NCBI GenBank assembly: GCA_963771305.1
Contig: CAVYTS010000040.1
Span: 16,725-80,724 of the forward strand
Length of the DNA: 64,000 nucleotides
Reading direction: 5' to 3'
DNA from: CAJCIT01 sp963771305
GTDB lineage: Bacteria > Acidobacteriota > Terriglobia > Bryobacterales > Bryobacteraceae
A model generated the notes under the pieces. It had not been told where the DNA came from. It saw only the letters and a list, made by a program, of their open reading frames with translations, and made no database searches. Each line of letters starts with the position of its first letter. Position 1 is the stretch's first letter. Shown here piece after piece: positions 50,474 to 61,224 of the stretch. Both the position numbers and the translations under genes were made by a program.

Positions 50474-51529
50474 ATGATCCCGCAAGAAAACAGCGCTGCC
50501 GTGACTCTAGCTTAGCTAGGCCTGAACGAGACTTTCGGTGCCGCCGAATTCGAAGACATCCGCGACCTCACCGAGCGGCCCGGCTCGAACAGGGCCTTCC
50601 GCATTATTGTGCGAGGATCTGGATACCTTCTGCGGATCAACACACGTCCCGGCGATATGGCACGTCACCTTACCTGCATGCACGCGGCGGCCGATGCAGG
50701 CTTGGCTCCCCGTGTGAGGTATGCCAGTACTGAGGATCGGATCTCTATCACCGATTTTGTGGAGGCTGCACCTTTGTCAGCGCCGGACGCGCTGGTCCGG
50801 ATTCCCGCTGCGCTACGGACCCTGCACGCGCTGCCGCCGTTTCCCGATTCCCCCTTCAATACGACATGCACCTTCCTCCTAAACAAAGGACCTGCCCTGG
50901 ACGGCTTCCTCGAGAAGTTCCGGGCGTCGAGTATTCTGCCTGCAAACGAGACCGAGGAACTTCTCGCTTGTCACCAGCAAGTGGCTGCGGTGCACTCGCG
51001 TCTCGATCCGGACTTGGCGCCGAGTCATAACGACCTGTTCAAGCCGGACAATATACTCTTTGACGGCGACCGTCTGTGGCTGGTGGACTGGGACGCTGCT
51101 TTCCAGAACGATCGGTATGCCGACTTGGCGGTGGTCGCGAACATGATCGTCACCAATGAATCCGAGGAAAGGATCTATCTTCAGGCGTATTTTGGCGAAC
51201 CGCCGGATGAGTATCAAAAAGCTCGATTCTACTTGATGAGACAACTCGCACACATGTTCTACATCATGGCGTTCTTGACGCTGGGATCGTCGGGCAAGCC
51301 GCTCGATCGGAGTGAGCCCGTGCCCAGATACAGTAGCTTTCAGCGGCGCTTCTGGGCGCGCGAAGTCCGTCTGACGGACAACCAGGCGAAAACCGTCTTC
51401 GGCAGGGTTCATTGGGAACAACTTTCGCAAAACATCCGGCAGGCACGTTTCGATGAGGCCTTGAGAATCGTCTCGGACCGAAACACAAGCCAGGAATGTG
51501 CTCGCATGCCGCTGCCGAGTGCTTCATAA
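50474..51529 (+). pseudogene. Choline/aminoglycoside-kinase-like phosphotransferase with an early in-frame stop
   Basis: AGGAGG precedes ATG 50474, which gives 'MIPQENSAAVT', then a 12-base insert-like stretch with TAG at 50513-50515, and continues in frame as 'GLNETFGAAEFEDIRDLTER' and 'PGSNRAFRIIVRGSGYLLRI'. The stop lies in the second CTAGCTTAGCTAG. Translation from GTG 50609 would give 306 residues lacking the first nucleotide-binding strands. Kinase motifs are intact: 'LAPSHNDLFKPDNILFDGD' (Brenner motif with catalytic Asp and Asn) and 'LWLVDWDAAFQND' (Mg-binding Asp). The family phosphorylates choline, ethanolamine or aminoglycosides; substrate unknown. Confidence 0.7.
50507..50519. promoter_or_regulatory. 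Second 13-bp palindrome, inside the kinase 5' coding region
   Basis: CTAGCTTAGCTAG, the reverse complement of the site at 50384. It falls between 'AAVT' and 'GLNETFG' codons of the kinase and supplies an in-frame TAG. This may be a second PadR operator overlapping the kinase start region, or a short insertion. Confidence 0.45.
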
Positions 51530-51670
51530 AAGGAGCCGTCGCAAAGTAGCGGTTGATCAATCGCTCCGCCGATTGCTATGAACATCATCGTTGACGGACT
51601 CACCATCGACGAGGAACCCGACCTCGAACGTTTGCGCCGTCCCACTTTTACCGGCCGCCCGCTGAGTGGG

Positions 51671-51696
51671 AGGGGGCCCTCGACCCCCGGCCCCCT
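51671..51696. terminator. GC-rich hairpin downstream of the kinase gene
   Basis: AGGGGGCC and GGCCCCCT form a perfect 8-bp stem with a 10-base loop, about 140 bases after the kinase stop. Only AAAA follows on the plus strand and no T-run, so intrinsic termination is uncertain. Confidence 0.35.
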
Positions 51697-51861
51697 AAAA
51701 CCCGGGTGGCCGAACGAAACGACGCACCACACCCATTGGGCTGCGGGGCGTTTAGAACCTGGTAAACGCGGATACTGTCACGGGTTTCCGATTCCTTTGA
51801 AGCCTCCCTGAAATCACGAACTAAAAGCACCGCCAAGGACTCTGCACACGCCCTCGGGCGC

Positions 51862-52098
51862 TTAATGGCGTGTCATGTGAGATGCACTGTTCGCTTTGTC
51901 TTGACCTGCCGCGTCTTGAGCAGCAGCCGACGAGTCTTGGTAAAGTTCGAACCGAATCGTATCGAGGCGGTGATGGGGCTTGCAACGTGAACACTGCCAC
52001 TTCATCTTGTTATCCAAATAAAACGAATGGCTACCGCATTCACAGGGTCTGAACCAGTTTAGGTTTTCGAAGGAAAGAGCCTGGATGTCTAATGTCAT
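51862..52098 (-). CDS. Small zinc-binding protein (78 aa)
   Basis: The ATG follows CCAGAGGTGAC. The N-terminal 58 residues carry 'WFRPCECGSHSFYLD' and 'KWQCSRCKPHHRLD', i.e. four Cys plus nearby His suited to one zinc. The tail is Gln/Ala/Asp-rich. I do not recognise the family. It stands alone in a 1.2-kb gap between the kinase and metK. Confidence 0.5.
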   Translation of the reverse strand: MTLDIQALSFENLNWFRPCECGSHSFYLDNKMKWQCSRCKPHHRLDTIRFELYQDSSAAAQDAAGQDKANSASHMTRH

Positions 52099-52738
52099 TT
52101 GTCACCTCTGGGAGTGCCGCACGGAACCTGCTCCGCGCCAGTCACCGGGGCGGGGGGCGCCCACTCACTTCGGAACTGCACTAGTGGGATTTCTCTCCAC
52201 TAGCCCCTTTCACCACGACTGAGGGCACTTGAACATCCAGAGCCGACGGCCGAACCCGAAACGATCCACTTTGTTAGCGGATGCTCGCAAAGCGATGTAG
52301 ACGCGGGGGCAGGCGGGGTGTCGAAGCGTGCTGTGGTTCGACGCAGAACATTTGAAAACGTAGCGTTTTTTCCACGCTGAAGGCGGAACGCTGAAAAGTT
52401 TGCAACCGGGCTAGTTCCTGCGTGCCGGGGACCGTCGGGCAAGGCCGGAGTGCAAATGGCAGACGGACCTGGGGCAATCGGCCGATGTGACCGCCACCGC
52501 GGCAACCGGGAAAGACGGACGAATCGGCTCAGCAGGCCGTCGGCCCGGCGCGATTGGCAGAGCGGCCTTCCGGTGCTGCGACCATGCCGCCGCACTGCTA
52601 CACTAAGATGATTCCTCTTCGGAGAATCATCAGGGAAGTCTGCCACGATCCTCGTCTTTTTCGTCCGACAATATTGGTCGGTTTCGTCTGGAAGGTAGCC
52701 TGACCCAACACTCTAACTAGGAGCCCTTGCCGCTTTCC
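52099..52738. other. metK upstream region with a UUCG-capped hairpin
   Basis: 640 bases without a supportable gene. At 52607-52631 GATGATTC and GAATCATC pair around an inner CTC-TTCG-GAG, a stable UUCG hairpin about 107 bases before the metK ATG. I looked for the conserved cores of SAM and SAH riboswitches and did not see them. The rest is unremarkable. Confidence 0.35.
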
Positions 52739-53890
<1,152 letters not shown>

Positions 53891-53949
53891 GGCCGAGGCT
53901 GCGAATCCTTTATACTTTGAATTTCTCGCTACGTGGATAGGTCCTGGTA

Positions 53950-55242
53950 ATGGCAACTCCCACTACCGATTCGCCGACCGGAACACTTGCCTATAACGTC
54001 AAGGATCTATCCCTGGCCGACCAGGGGAAGCGCCGGATCGAATGGGCTTTTCAGTCCATGCCGGCGCTTCAGACCATCCGCAAGCACCTGATCAAAACCC
54101 AACCTCTCCGGGACCTTCGGATTGGTGCATTGATCGACATCAACGCGGAAACCGCCAACCTGGTGATCGCACTTCGTGATGGCGGCGCCGGCATCTCGGT
54201 TTCGAGCCCCAATCCTGTCGCGACACAGGACGACGTTGCCGCCTCCCTGGTGCGGGATTACTCCGTGCCCACTTTCGCGATTCAGGGCGAATCCGATGAT
54301 GTCCATGCCCAGCATCTCGAAGCGGTCCTCGCTTGCAAGCCGCACTTCATCATCGATCACGATGGCGAACTCCTGTCGCGGCTCATGGCCAAGTCTCACG
54401 AAGCGCTGGAGCAAACCGTCGCTGTATCGGAAGGGACCAATCGCGGGTTGAGGCGGCTGCGCGCGATGGCCGCAGACAACAAACTTCCTTACCCGGTCAT
54501 CGCCGTGGGCGATTCCCAAACTAAACACTTATTGAACGACCGCTACGGCGCGGCACAAAGCATCGTGGACGGCATTCTTCGCACGACTCATGTCCTGTTC
54601 GCCGGCCTGACGGTCGTGGTGGCAGGCTACGGCTGGTGCGGGCAAGGCGTCGCCCTTAAGCTCAAAGGTCTCGGTGCCCGAGTCATTGTGACGGAGATCG
54701 ATCCGTTCAAGGCCATGACAGCTGTTATGGATGGCTATCGCGTGATGTCCATGAGCGAAGCCTCGTCCATCGGGGACCTGTTCATTACCGTCACCGGCAG
54801 CAAGAACGTCATCGGCCGGGACCACTTCGACAGGTTCAAGAATGGGGCCATCCTTTGTAATGCCGGACACGCCGATGTCGAAATTGACCTTGAAATCCTG
54901 GGCCAGCTGACTTCATCGCGCCGTTCGATGCGGCCTTGGGTCGAGGAATTTATCCTTCGCGACGGCCGCCGCATCCACGTGCTGGCTGGGGGGCACGCCA
55001 TCAATTTCGTTGCAACCGAAGGTAGTCCGGCCTCTGCCATGGACTTGTTTCTGGCTAATCATGCGCTGAGTGTGGAGTATCTGCTCAAACATTACGGCTC
55101 GCTCGCGAAGGCCGTCCACACGGTTCCGTACGACATCGATTGCCAGGTCGCACGCGCCCGGCTGGAAGCCATGGGCCTGAAAATCGATCGGCTCTCTCTG
55201 GAACAAGAGCAATACCTGGCGAGCTTTTCGGAGCCTGTGTAG
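53950..55242 (+). CDS. ahcY: Adenosylhomocysteinase-like protein with altered active site
   Basis: 430 residues, collinear with SAH hydrolase. The Rossmann NAD site is intact ('VVVAGYGWCGQGVALKLKGL', 'ARVIVTEIDPFKAM'), as are 'LCNAGHADVEID' and 'PVATQDDVAA'. But residues that contact substrate in characterised enzymes differ: the catalytic His of 'HxxxxT' (human His55) is Asp63; Asp131 is His137; Glu156 is Gly162 ('SEGTNRG' for 'SEETTTG'); and 'KxxFDN' is 'KHLLND', exchanging Asp190/Asn191. Lys192 (human Lys186) is kept. Hydrolysis of SAH by the normal mechanism is therefore doubtful. Position between metK and tig argues for a methyl-cycle or SAM-linked role. No frame damage. Confidence 0.8.
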   Translation: MATPTTDSPTGTLAYNVKDLSLADQGKRRIEWAFQSMPALQTIRKHLIKTQPLRDLRIGALIDINAETANLVIALRDGGAGISVSSPNPVATQDDVAASLVRDYSVPTFAIQGESDDVHAQHLEAVLACKPHFIIDHDGELLSRLMAKSHEALEQTVAVSEGTNRGLRRLRAMAADNKLPYPVIAVGDSQTKHLLNDRYGAAQSIVDGILRTTHVLFAGLTVVVAGYGWCGQGVALKLKGLGARVIVTEIDPFKAMTAVMDGYRVMSMSEASSIGDLFITVTGSKNVIGRDHFDRFKNGAILCNAGHADVEIDLEILGQLTSSRRSMRPWVEEFILRDGRRIHVLAGGHAINFVATEGSPASAMDLFLANHALSVEYLLKHYGSLAKAVHTVPYDIDCQVARARLEAMGLKIDRLSLEQEQYLASFSEPV

Positions 55243-55304
55243 CAGCGACGTCCGAACAAAGGCAAAGCCAATAGCCCAAAATAGGAACTGAGGATATTAA
55301 CGTA

Positions 55305-56564
55305 GTGACAACCGCAGTCGATTGCAAACGCTCCCTCGAGATTGAGATCCCACTCGAGGAAGTTCAGAAGGCCAAAGAAGAGATTACCGAATCGATCAGG
55401 AACAAGGCCCGTCTGCCTGGTTTTCGTCCGGGCAAAGCCCCGGTCAGCCTCATCCGCTCGCGCTTTTCGTCCGAAATCCGCAGCGAGGTCCTCGATAAGC
55501 TTCTCGGTCAGGCATTTCGCGCCCGCGTTGAAAAGGAAGACATCAAAGTTGTGGGCACACCCGATATCAGTGACCTGCATTTTGAGCCGGATGAACCCAT
55601 CCGGTTTAAGGCGGAATTCGAAGTCGCGCCCAGCTTTGAGATCAGCCCGTATCATGGCCTGCAAGTACAGTACGTCGAGCCCGGCGTCACCGACGAGGAA
55701 GTGGATGCGCGCATCGAATCCATGCGCGAGACCAAGGCCGAGTATGTGAACGTGGACCCCCGGCCCATTGAGACCGGCGACTACGTCGTCGTGCACGTGA
55801 AATCTGTCGCGGGCCTCGCCGAACCAATCGAGCAGGATGCGTTGCAGGTTCAGGTTGGCTCGAACGATACGCTGCCCGAGTTCTCTCAGAATCTACTCGG
55901 CGCAACTCCGGACGAAGTGAAAGAGTTCGATGTCACCTACTCGGAGGAATACGGGCAGGAGCGTTTGGCCGGCAAGACAGTGCGCTTCCAACTGACGCCC
56001 AAGGTGATCCGGCGCAAAGAACTGCCCGCGCTCGATGATGAGTTTGCACGCGATCTGGGGGATTACCAGAGCTTGGACGAGCTGAAAGCAGCCGTCCGCA
56101 AGTCCATCGCTCACGAGAAGCAGTTCGCGGCGCAGCAGACCGCGAAGGAAGCCCTTATCGATAAGCTCATCGACGCCAATGACTTCCCGGTTCCAGAGGC
56201 CTACATCGATCGGCAGATTGAGAATCAGGTGCGATCGCAGTTGGGGCAATTGGCTGAGAAAGGCATCGACCCTAAAACCCTCAAGCTCGACTGGGCCAAG
56301 GTCAAGGAGTCGCAACGCGACAAGGCCTTGCGCAATGTGAAGGCCGCCCTGCTGCTCGAGAAGGTTGCCGATCGTGAGGCCATTCACGCGACGCGCGACG
56401 AAGTCGATCGCGAAGTGCAAAACTATGCCAAGCGCGAACGCGAGCCCATCGCGGTGGTCCGCGCCAAGCTGGAAAAAGAAGGCACCATGGGTCGCATTGC
56501 CGATCATATTCGCACTGAGAAGACCATCCAGTTCCTGTTCGACCAAGCCGAAAAGCAGGCTTGA
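55305..56564 (+). CDS. tig: Trigger factor
   Basis: 419 residues from a GTG start (AGGAT upstream). The ribosome-binding tail carries the signature 'PGFRPGKAP' at ~40. The FKBP-type PPIase domain lies at ~155-240 ('IETGDYVVVHVKS', 'LLGATPDEVKEFDVTYSEEY'), then the C-terminal helical chaperone arms ('DEFARDLGDYQSLDELKAAV', 'RQIENQVRSQLGQLAEKG'). It binds nascent chains at the ribosomal exit. In many bacteria clpP-clpX follow; here a small zinc-ribbon gene follows instead. Confidence 0.95.
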   Translation: MTTAVDCKRSLEIEIPLEEVQKAKEEITESIRNKARLPGFRPGKAPVSLIRSRFSSEIRSEVLDKLLGQAFRARVEKEDIKVVGTPDISDLHFEPDEPIRFKAEFEVAPSFEISPYHGLQVQYVEPGVTDEEVDARIESMRETKAEYVNVDPRPIETGDYVVVHVKSVAGLAEPIEQDALQVQVGSNDTLPEFSQNLLGATPDEVKEFDVTYSEEYGQERLAGKTVRFQLTPKVIRRKELPALDDEFARDLGDYQSLDELKAAVRKSIAHEKQFAAQQTAKEALIDKLIDANDFPVPEAYIDRQIENQVRSQLGQLAEKGIDPKTLKLDWAKVKESQRDKALRNVKAALLLEKVADREAIHATRDEVDREVQNYAKREREPIAVVRAKLEKEGTMGRIADHIRTEKTIQFLFDQAEKQA

Positions 56565-56580
56565 CAGTAGAATAAGAAAC

Positions 56581-56859
56581 GTGGACGAGCGAGCTTTTTA
56601 TAAAGAGTCGCAGGAGACGAAGAAGGCAAGTCTCAACTGCCCCTATTGCCGGACCGTCGAAACGTATGACCTGCGCTGGCTAGTGCGGCGGAAGCTCGAT
56701 CGGCTTCCGCCCCGCGCCGACGAGCGCGATCGCGCCAAGTTCGCCAAGTCGCAAAGCTACATGGTCCTGCTGGATGACAAGGCGCAATGCAAGAACCAGC
56801 GCTGCCGCAAGTCCTTCGATATTTCCGGCGTCAAAACGACAGCCTTCCTCACCGACTAG
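56581..56859 (+). CDS. Small zinc-ribbon protein downstream of tig (92 aa)
   Basis: GTG start 17 bases after the tig stop, so probably co-transcribed. 'LNCPYCRTVETYDLRWLVRR' and 'DDKAQCKNQRCRKSFD' give two Cys pairs spaced by ~50 residues, suited to one zinc ribbon; the middle is highly charged. No family recognised. A link to translation or folding is suggested only by its neighbour. Confidence 0.6.
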   Translation: MDERAFYKESQETKKASLNCPYCRTVETYDLRWLVRRKLDRLPPRADERDRAKFAKSQSYMVLLDDKAQCKNQRCRKSFDISGVKTTAFLTD

Positions 56860-56963
56860 CTGGACCGCTGCCATTAAACTTGGTTCAGAATCAAAGACTT
56901 AGCCTGATACCTGGAAACGGCCTCCACCGTGCTGGCATCTATTGATCAAGGAGGCGACCTCGC

Positions 56964-59168
56964 ATGTCAGCCTAACTCGGAAGCAACTCTCTCAAACTCT
57001 CTTTTCTCGTTTCTTGCATCTTCGCCACTCATGTCTTCGCACAGGGTGACGGGGATCCGCCCAGCCGTGTCGCGCGCCTGAACCTGATGCAGGGCGCGGT
57101 ATCGATGCAGCCTGCCGGCGCAGACGAATGGGTACCCGGTATCATCAACCGGCCTTTTACGACCGGCGACTTCCTGTTTGCCGACACCGGATCGCGCGCC
57201 GAACTGCATCTCGACACGGCCGTGATCCGCATGAGTGAGCAAACCAGTTTCGGCTTTCTCAACCTGGGCGATCAGGTTGCTCAACTGCAGCTCTCTGAAG
57301 GCGAACTGCAAGTCCACGTTCGCCGGCTTGGTGGCGAGGACGTCTTCGAGGTGGACACCCCGAATGCCGCCATCACGATTCTGCGCGAGGGCGATTATTC
57401 GTTCACCGTCGATCCGAACAATGGTACGACTTTTCTGGTGATCCGCCACGGCCAAGCCGAGATCACGGGCGGTGGCCAGGCTTTCACGTTGCAGGCGAAC
57501 CAGAGCGTGCAATTGAGCGGCACTGATCAGCTGGGCTATGACGTCGAGAACGCGCCGGGTCTGGATGACTTTGAGAACTACTGCCTCCAGCGGGATCAGC
57601 GCGAAGCGCACCTTCAATCGACGCGCTATGTGCCCGCCGACATGATCGGCTACGAAGATCTCGACGACAACGGCACTTGGCGAACAACGCCCGAATACGG
57701 GGCTGTCTGGTATCCAAACACGGTCAATGCCGGTTGGGCTCCGTACCACAACGGCCACTGGGCCTGGGTCGATCCTTGGGGGTGGACTTGGGTTGACGAT
57801 ATGCCCTGGGGCTTCGCGCCTTTCCACTATGGACGATGGGCCTATGTCGGCGGCGCGTGGGGTTGGACCCCTGGACCCTCCGCGGTAGTCGTCGTGGGCC
57901 GGCCGGTTGTTCGGCCCATCTATGCCCCGGCTTTGGTCGCCTTCATCGGCGGAGCTAGTTGGGGCGTAGCGGTCGGTATTGGCGGCACAGCTCCGACGAC
58001 GGGTTGGGTTCCACTCGGGCCAGGCGAACTTTACTCGCCGGCCTACCACGTGAGCCCGGGCTACTACAACCATGTCAACGTCGCGAACACGGTGATTAAC
58101 AAGAACGTGAACATCACCAACGTCTACAACACGACGTACGTGAACAAGACGGTCGTCAACAACACCACCATCATCAACAACAACCAGACCTATGCAAACC
58201 TGAAAGCGCCAAACGCCGTGATGACCATGCCGCAGAACGCGTTTGCTTCCGGGCAGTCCGCAAGCCGGGTTGGTAAGCCGGTTCCGGCCCAGGCTGTTGG
58301 CAAAATTCAGATGAGTTCGGCGGCTGTACTGGCTCCGCCGGTCGCGCCGACCAAGCAGGCCTTGACGGCCGGATACAGCGCTGGGCAAAAGCCGGTTGCG
58401 CACCCTCCGGCGCAACTGATGTCGCGGCCCGTCGTGGCCAAGGTCGCTCCGCCACCGGCACCTGTTTCCTTCGCTTCTCAGCAGCAAGTTCTGCAGCGCA
58501 ATGCTGGGCAAGTGTTCAATGCGCAGGCCGTCCGCAAGTCTGTACCTGCCCCCGCAGTGAAGCCTGCCGCTCAAGTCACGATCGCGAATCAAGGCAAGCC
58601 GGTAACGAAGACCAACGTCGTGGTAGGCCAAAGAGCTGGGCCTGTGGCGCCAGCGCCCGCCAGGATGGCGCGGCCCGCCGTCGCCAACACTCCGAGTACC
58701 GTGGCCGCAAAGCCCGCGCAAACCCCGGCCAACACCCAGCCACCCGCTCCAGCTAATCTTCATGGTGTTCCTCCCAACCGCACTCCGGCCGCGGCGGAAC
58801 GGCCGGCAAACCAGCAGCCCAAGGTGAATGCGGCTGTGCCGCAACCTGCGGCGAAGACGCCAGAACCGCCCGCGAAGGTTGAGACCGCCAAGCCGTCTCC
58901 GACAACACCACTGCCGCCAGCCCGTATGGAGGAGCGCAAGCCGCCTGCACAGCCAGCAGCCAAGGCTCCGGCTCAGGTTGAGCCTAACAAGCTGCCTCCG
59001 GCACCGGCGCGTACTGAAACATACAAGCCTCCTCCGACTACCCCTCCGCCGGCGCGCGTGGAGGAGCACAAACCTCCTCAACAGCCGGTTCACGGTCAAC
59101 CTCCGAAGAAGACAACGAAGCCAACCTCCAAGGAGGAGGAAGACCGGAAAAAGACGACTGAGCACTAG
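56964..59168 (+). CDS. FecR/DUF6600 secreted protein with a stop at codon 4
   Basis: AAGGAGG precedes ATG 56964, but TAA follows at 56973. The same frame then gives a signal peptide ('LKLSFLVSCIFATHVFAQ') and a full protein; the first usable ATG, 57087, would lose the signal. FecR-like domain at ~60-185 ('TGDFLFADTGSRAELHLDTA', 'VFEVDTPNAAITILREGDYS'), then the DUF6600 Trp/Tyr/Pro repeat region ('NAGWAPYHNGHWAWVDPWGW', 'WGFAPFHYGRWAYVGGAWGW'), an Asn/Thr-rich tract and a ~330-residue Pro/Ala/Lys tail. Likely periplasmic or wall-associated. Either codon 4 is a nonsense mutation or translation uses a non-standard start after it. Confidence 0.75.
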
Positions 59169-59369
59169 CTAGTTTCTGTCGCGAAATCCGTAAGCTATTG
59201 ATTTCCAACCTGTTAGCAAATCTCCGGCCGCCTCAAGTGACTGAATCGGCATGCTCGATGCGTCACGACTCCGTGGCAGCCGAGCCTCACCGCCCGCGGT
59301 TGGTCGACCTACTATTAAACAAACCTGGAAGAAAATGTCGGGGGTGCACATCAGATTTATGAAGTGAAA

Positions 59370-60790
59370 TCACGCGGCAGGCTCGATCGGAATTGAACGA
59401 CGTTCCCAGAAGTCCTCGAAGCGTCCACTGAGTTTGGAACAGCGCAGAGCGATGATGTTGTTGGCTCCGGAGACACTCCAGTGCATGCCGGACGCTTGAG
59501 TCGTGTTCCGATCAGAACTTTGCAGCCAGCCTCCAGAACGCCGGTGGAGGTGCATAAACCCTGTGCATGAAACTTCGGGTATCGCATGCGGGCGCGATTG
59601 CGGATGATGTAGAGCATGCATTTGGCCGCTTCGGCGAAAGAAATAGCATAGGGACGGAGTGCGTGGACAACGGCCTGCAACTTTCCCTCATCCAGTTCTG
59701 TGCAGCGCGCCGTTGCCCATGCTGTGGCTTCGTCGCCGGTGACCCCGAAGATCGACTGAGCAGTGCGGTGCAGGGTCTGTTTGACGTGGAACCGGTCAAG
59801 GATCTGAATGGCGTGTGGAAACAGTTCATTCGTGGTATTCCAGATCCAGGCCGAGCCATCGCCCAACACCGCGTATCTGGGTGCTTCCGTGAATCCTCGC
59901 CGCGTGGCTTCCCGCAAGACACGCTCGGCGAGGTCGGATCGTTTGAGGCTGGTGTCCGGAGCGGCGGCGCTTTCGATAGCGGCTGAATAAGTGATCGATC
60001 CCGGGTCCCGCATCGGCTTGTCCTCCTCATCCCGCGATTCTGCGCTCCACACCGTGACGACTTTGGCCTCGCGGGTTCGTGCGGAGCCATCCGGCTGTTT
60101 GCCGGCGCGTCCGGCGACTTCCGAGGGGCGCATCGGCACGCCGGTGCCATCCATCCCCAGGTACATGGTGGGAGCTGGCTGGGCCATTCTTTCCACGCAG
60201 ACGCGTTCGTCGGCAGCAATTTCTGCGCCCAGCGATTCGGCGGCTCGCTGCACCTGGCTGACACTGACCTCCACTCCTGCCAACTCGTGCAGTAAGGCGC
60301 TGCTCTCCTCGAAGCTCACCAGCGCCGCCGTACTGCCTGTCATGCGCAGAACCCCGGGTGTGAGCGAAAACAACTCCAGCCGCAGCACGCGGTCGCGCGG
60401 GCAGAAGCCGGCCTGGCACCGGGTGCAGTGATAGTAGGCCCGCTCCAGCCGCAGAGGCCCCAGCACGCTCTCGAACGTCTTCTCGTGACGGCCCCGATAC
60501 CGGGCCGGTTCTCCGCAGGAGCATGGCAGTTCCGGTCCGGCGTGATCGGAAGTATCAGCGTTCAGCCGTTGTTCCAGCGCTCGCGCGGCCAGCCGGAGAG
60601 CCTGGCGCCGCGCCGCCATCTCCACGGCTTCGAAATCGAGATCGGCAACCGCGTGCGGACCTAAGAGGGTTTCGATTTCCTGGACGATTTCGTTTTGGAG
60701 ATTCGCCTGGAGCCCCTTTTTTTGGCCTCTCCGGAGGAGGCTGAGACATGCGCCAGTTGACTGTCTGCCCATTCTTCGCAGGCATCCCAA
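59370..60790 (-). pseudogene. ISKra4 family transposase, frameshift near the C-terminus
   Basis: Recognised by 'MYLGMDGTGVPMRPSEVAGR', 'YAVLGDGSAWIWNTTNELFP' and 'AIQILDRFHVKQTLHRTAQS' (DDE core), with an N-terminal zinc region ('CSCGEPARYRGRHEKTFES', 'YYHCTRCQAGFCPRD'). A missing base at ~59488-59492 shifts the last part; the next frame gives 'SGMHWSVSGANNIIALRCSK' and 'LSGRFEDFWERRS', the usual end with the catalytic Glu region, to a stop at 59370. The open frame reaches 60790 but overlaps the companion gene; the real start is probably near 60710. Confidence 0.8.
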
Positions 60791-61080
60791 TAATCGTCCA
60801 CACGGGTACGAAATTCACGACCGACATCCAGCTGCTGCCGGACTATACCGGCCTGATCGGCGATGAGGAAGCGCGAGCGTGTCTTGCCTCCCACCGCACG
60901 GGTGAGGCTGTAATACGGACCGTGACGAGCTTTGGGGTCTTGAGCACAGGCGCAACCCGGCTTGCCGCATTTGATCGTGCGTTCAGAGAGCGAGCCGCGG
61001 CGCATCGGATTGGCATCGGCTAACTCGGTCGCTAGTTGACGAACCCGGGGCGGCGCCTCAGGAGGAGAAGAAGTGGGCAT
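60661..61080 (-). CDS. DUF6788-like IS companion protein (139 aa)
   Basis: 'MRRGSLSERTIKCGKPGCAC' and 'DPKARHGPYYSLTRAVGGKT' followed by 'RSRFLIADQ' is the short Cys-rich domain found in small proteins encoded next to several transposase families. Two or three Cys plus His could bind zinc. It starts just inside the right end of the element and overlaps the transposase frame by about 130 bases, so the two are co-expressed. A role in end recognition is an inference. Confidence 0.65.
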   Translation of the reverse strand: MPTSSPPEAPPRVRQLATELADANPMRRGSLSERTIKCGKPGCACAQDPKARHGPYYSLTRAVGGKTRSRFLIADQAGIVRQQLDVGREFRTRVDDYWDACEEWADSQLAHVSASSGEAKKRGSRRISKTKSSRKSKPS

Positions 61081-61089
61081 GTCTTTATA

Positions 61090-61110
61090 TTACGGCTACT
61101 ATAGCCGTAA
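61090..61110. promoter_or_regulatory. 21-bp perfect palindrome upstream of the ISKra4 companion gene
   Basis: Arms TTACGGCTA and TAGCCGTAA around CTA, 10 bases upstream of the ATG at 61080. Placement between the element's end and its first gene fits an operator or a hairpin in the leader mRNA that limits expression. Confidence 0.5.
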
Positions 61111-61206
61111 GATAAAACAAAAAAATCAGGGCATCCAACAAAGTTTCATTCTGGTGGTGTGCGCCCAAATGTCGGAACGCACTTGACATGTTGTCGTGTC
61201 CGTTAT

Positions 61207-61224
61207 TTCATCTATATAGATGAA
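61207..61224. promoter_or_regulatory. 18-bp perfect palindrome at the start of the second companion gene
   Basis: TTCATCTATATAGATGAA contains the ATG at 61220 that may start the next DUF6788-like protein. This mirrors the palindrome before the neighbouring element's companion gene. Confidence 0.45.

Larger units (their letters stand above)
59339..61170 (-). mobile_element. ISKra4-type insertion sequence (about 1.8 kb)
   Basis: Two overlapping minus-strand genes, a DUF6788-like protein and an ISKra4 transposase, lie between imperfect inverted ends. The left end near 59339 reads GGGGGTGCACATCAG; the complement of the right end near 61145-61170 reads GGGCGCACACCACCAG. These matches are partial, so the limits are approximate. 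No target duplication could be set. Confidence 0.55.

Noticed and set aside
52099..52738. SAM or SAH riboswitch upstream of metK
   Set aside because: The conserved core helices and loops of the known SAM and SAH classes were not visible; only a simple UUCG hairpin is present.
56967..59165. A 732-codon open frame on the minus strand opposite the FecR/DUF6600 gene
   Set aside because: It is the antisense shadow of a GC-rich, Pro/Ala/Asn-rich gene; the translation is Arg/Leu/Gly-rich with no domain, and the plus-strand frame shows clear FecR and DUF6600 motifs.
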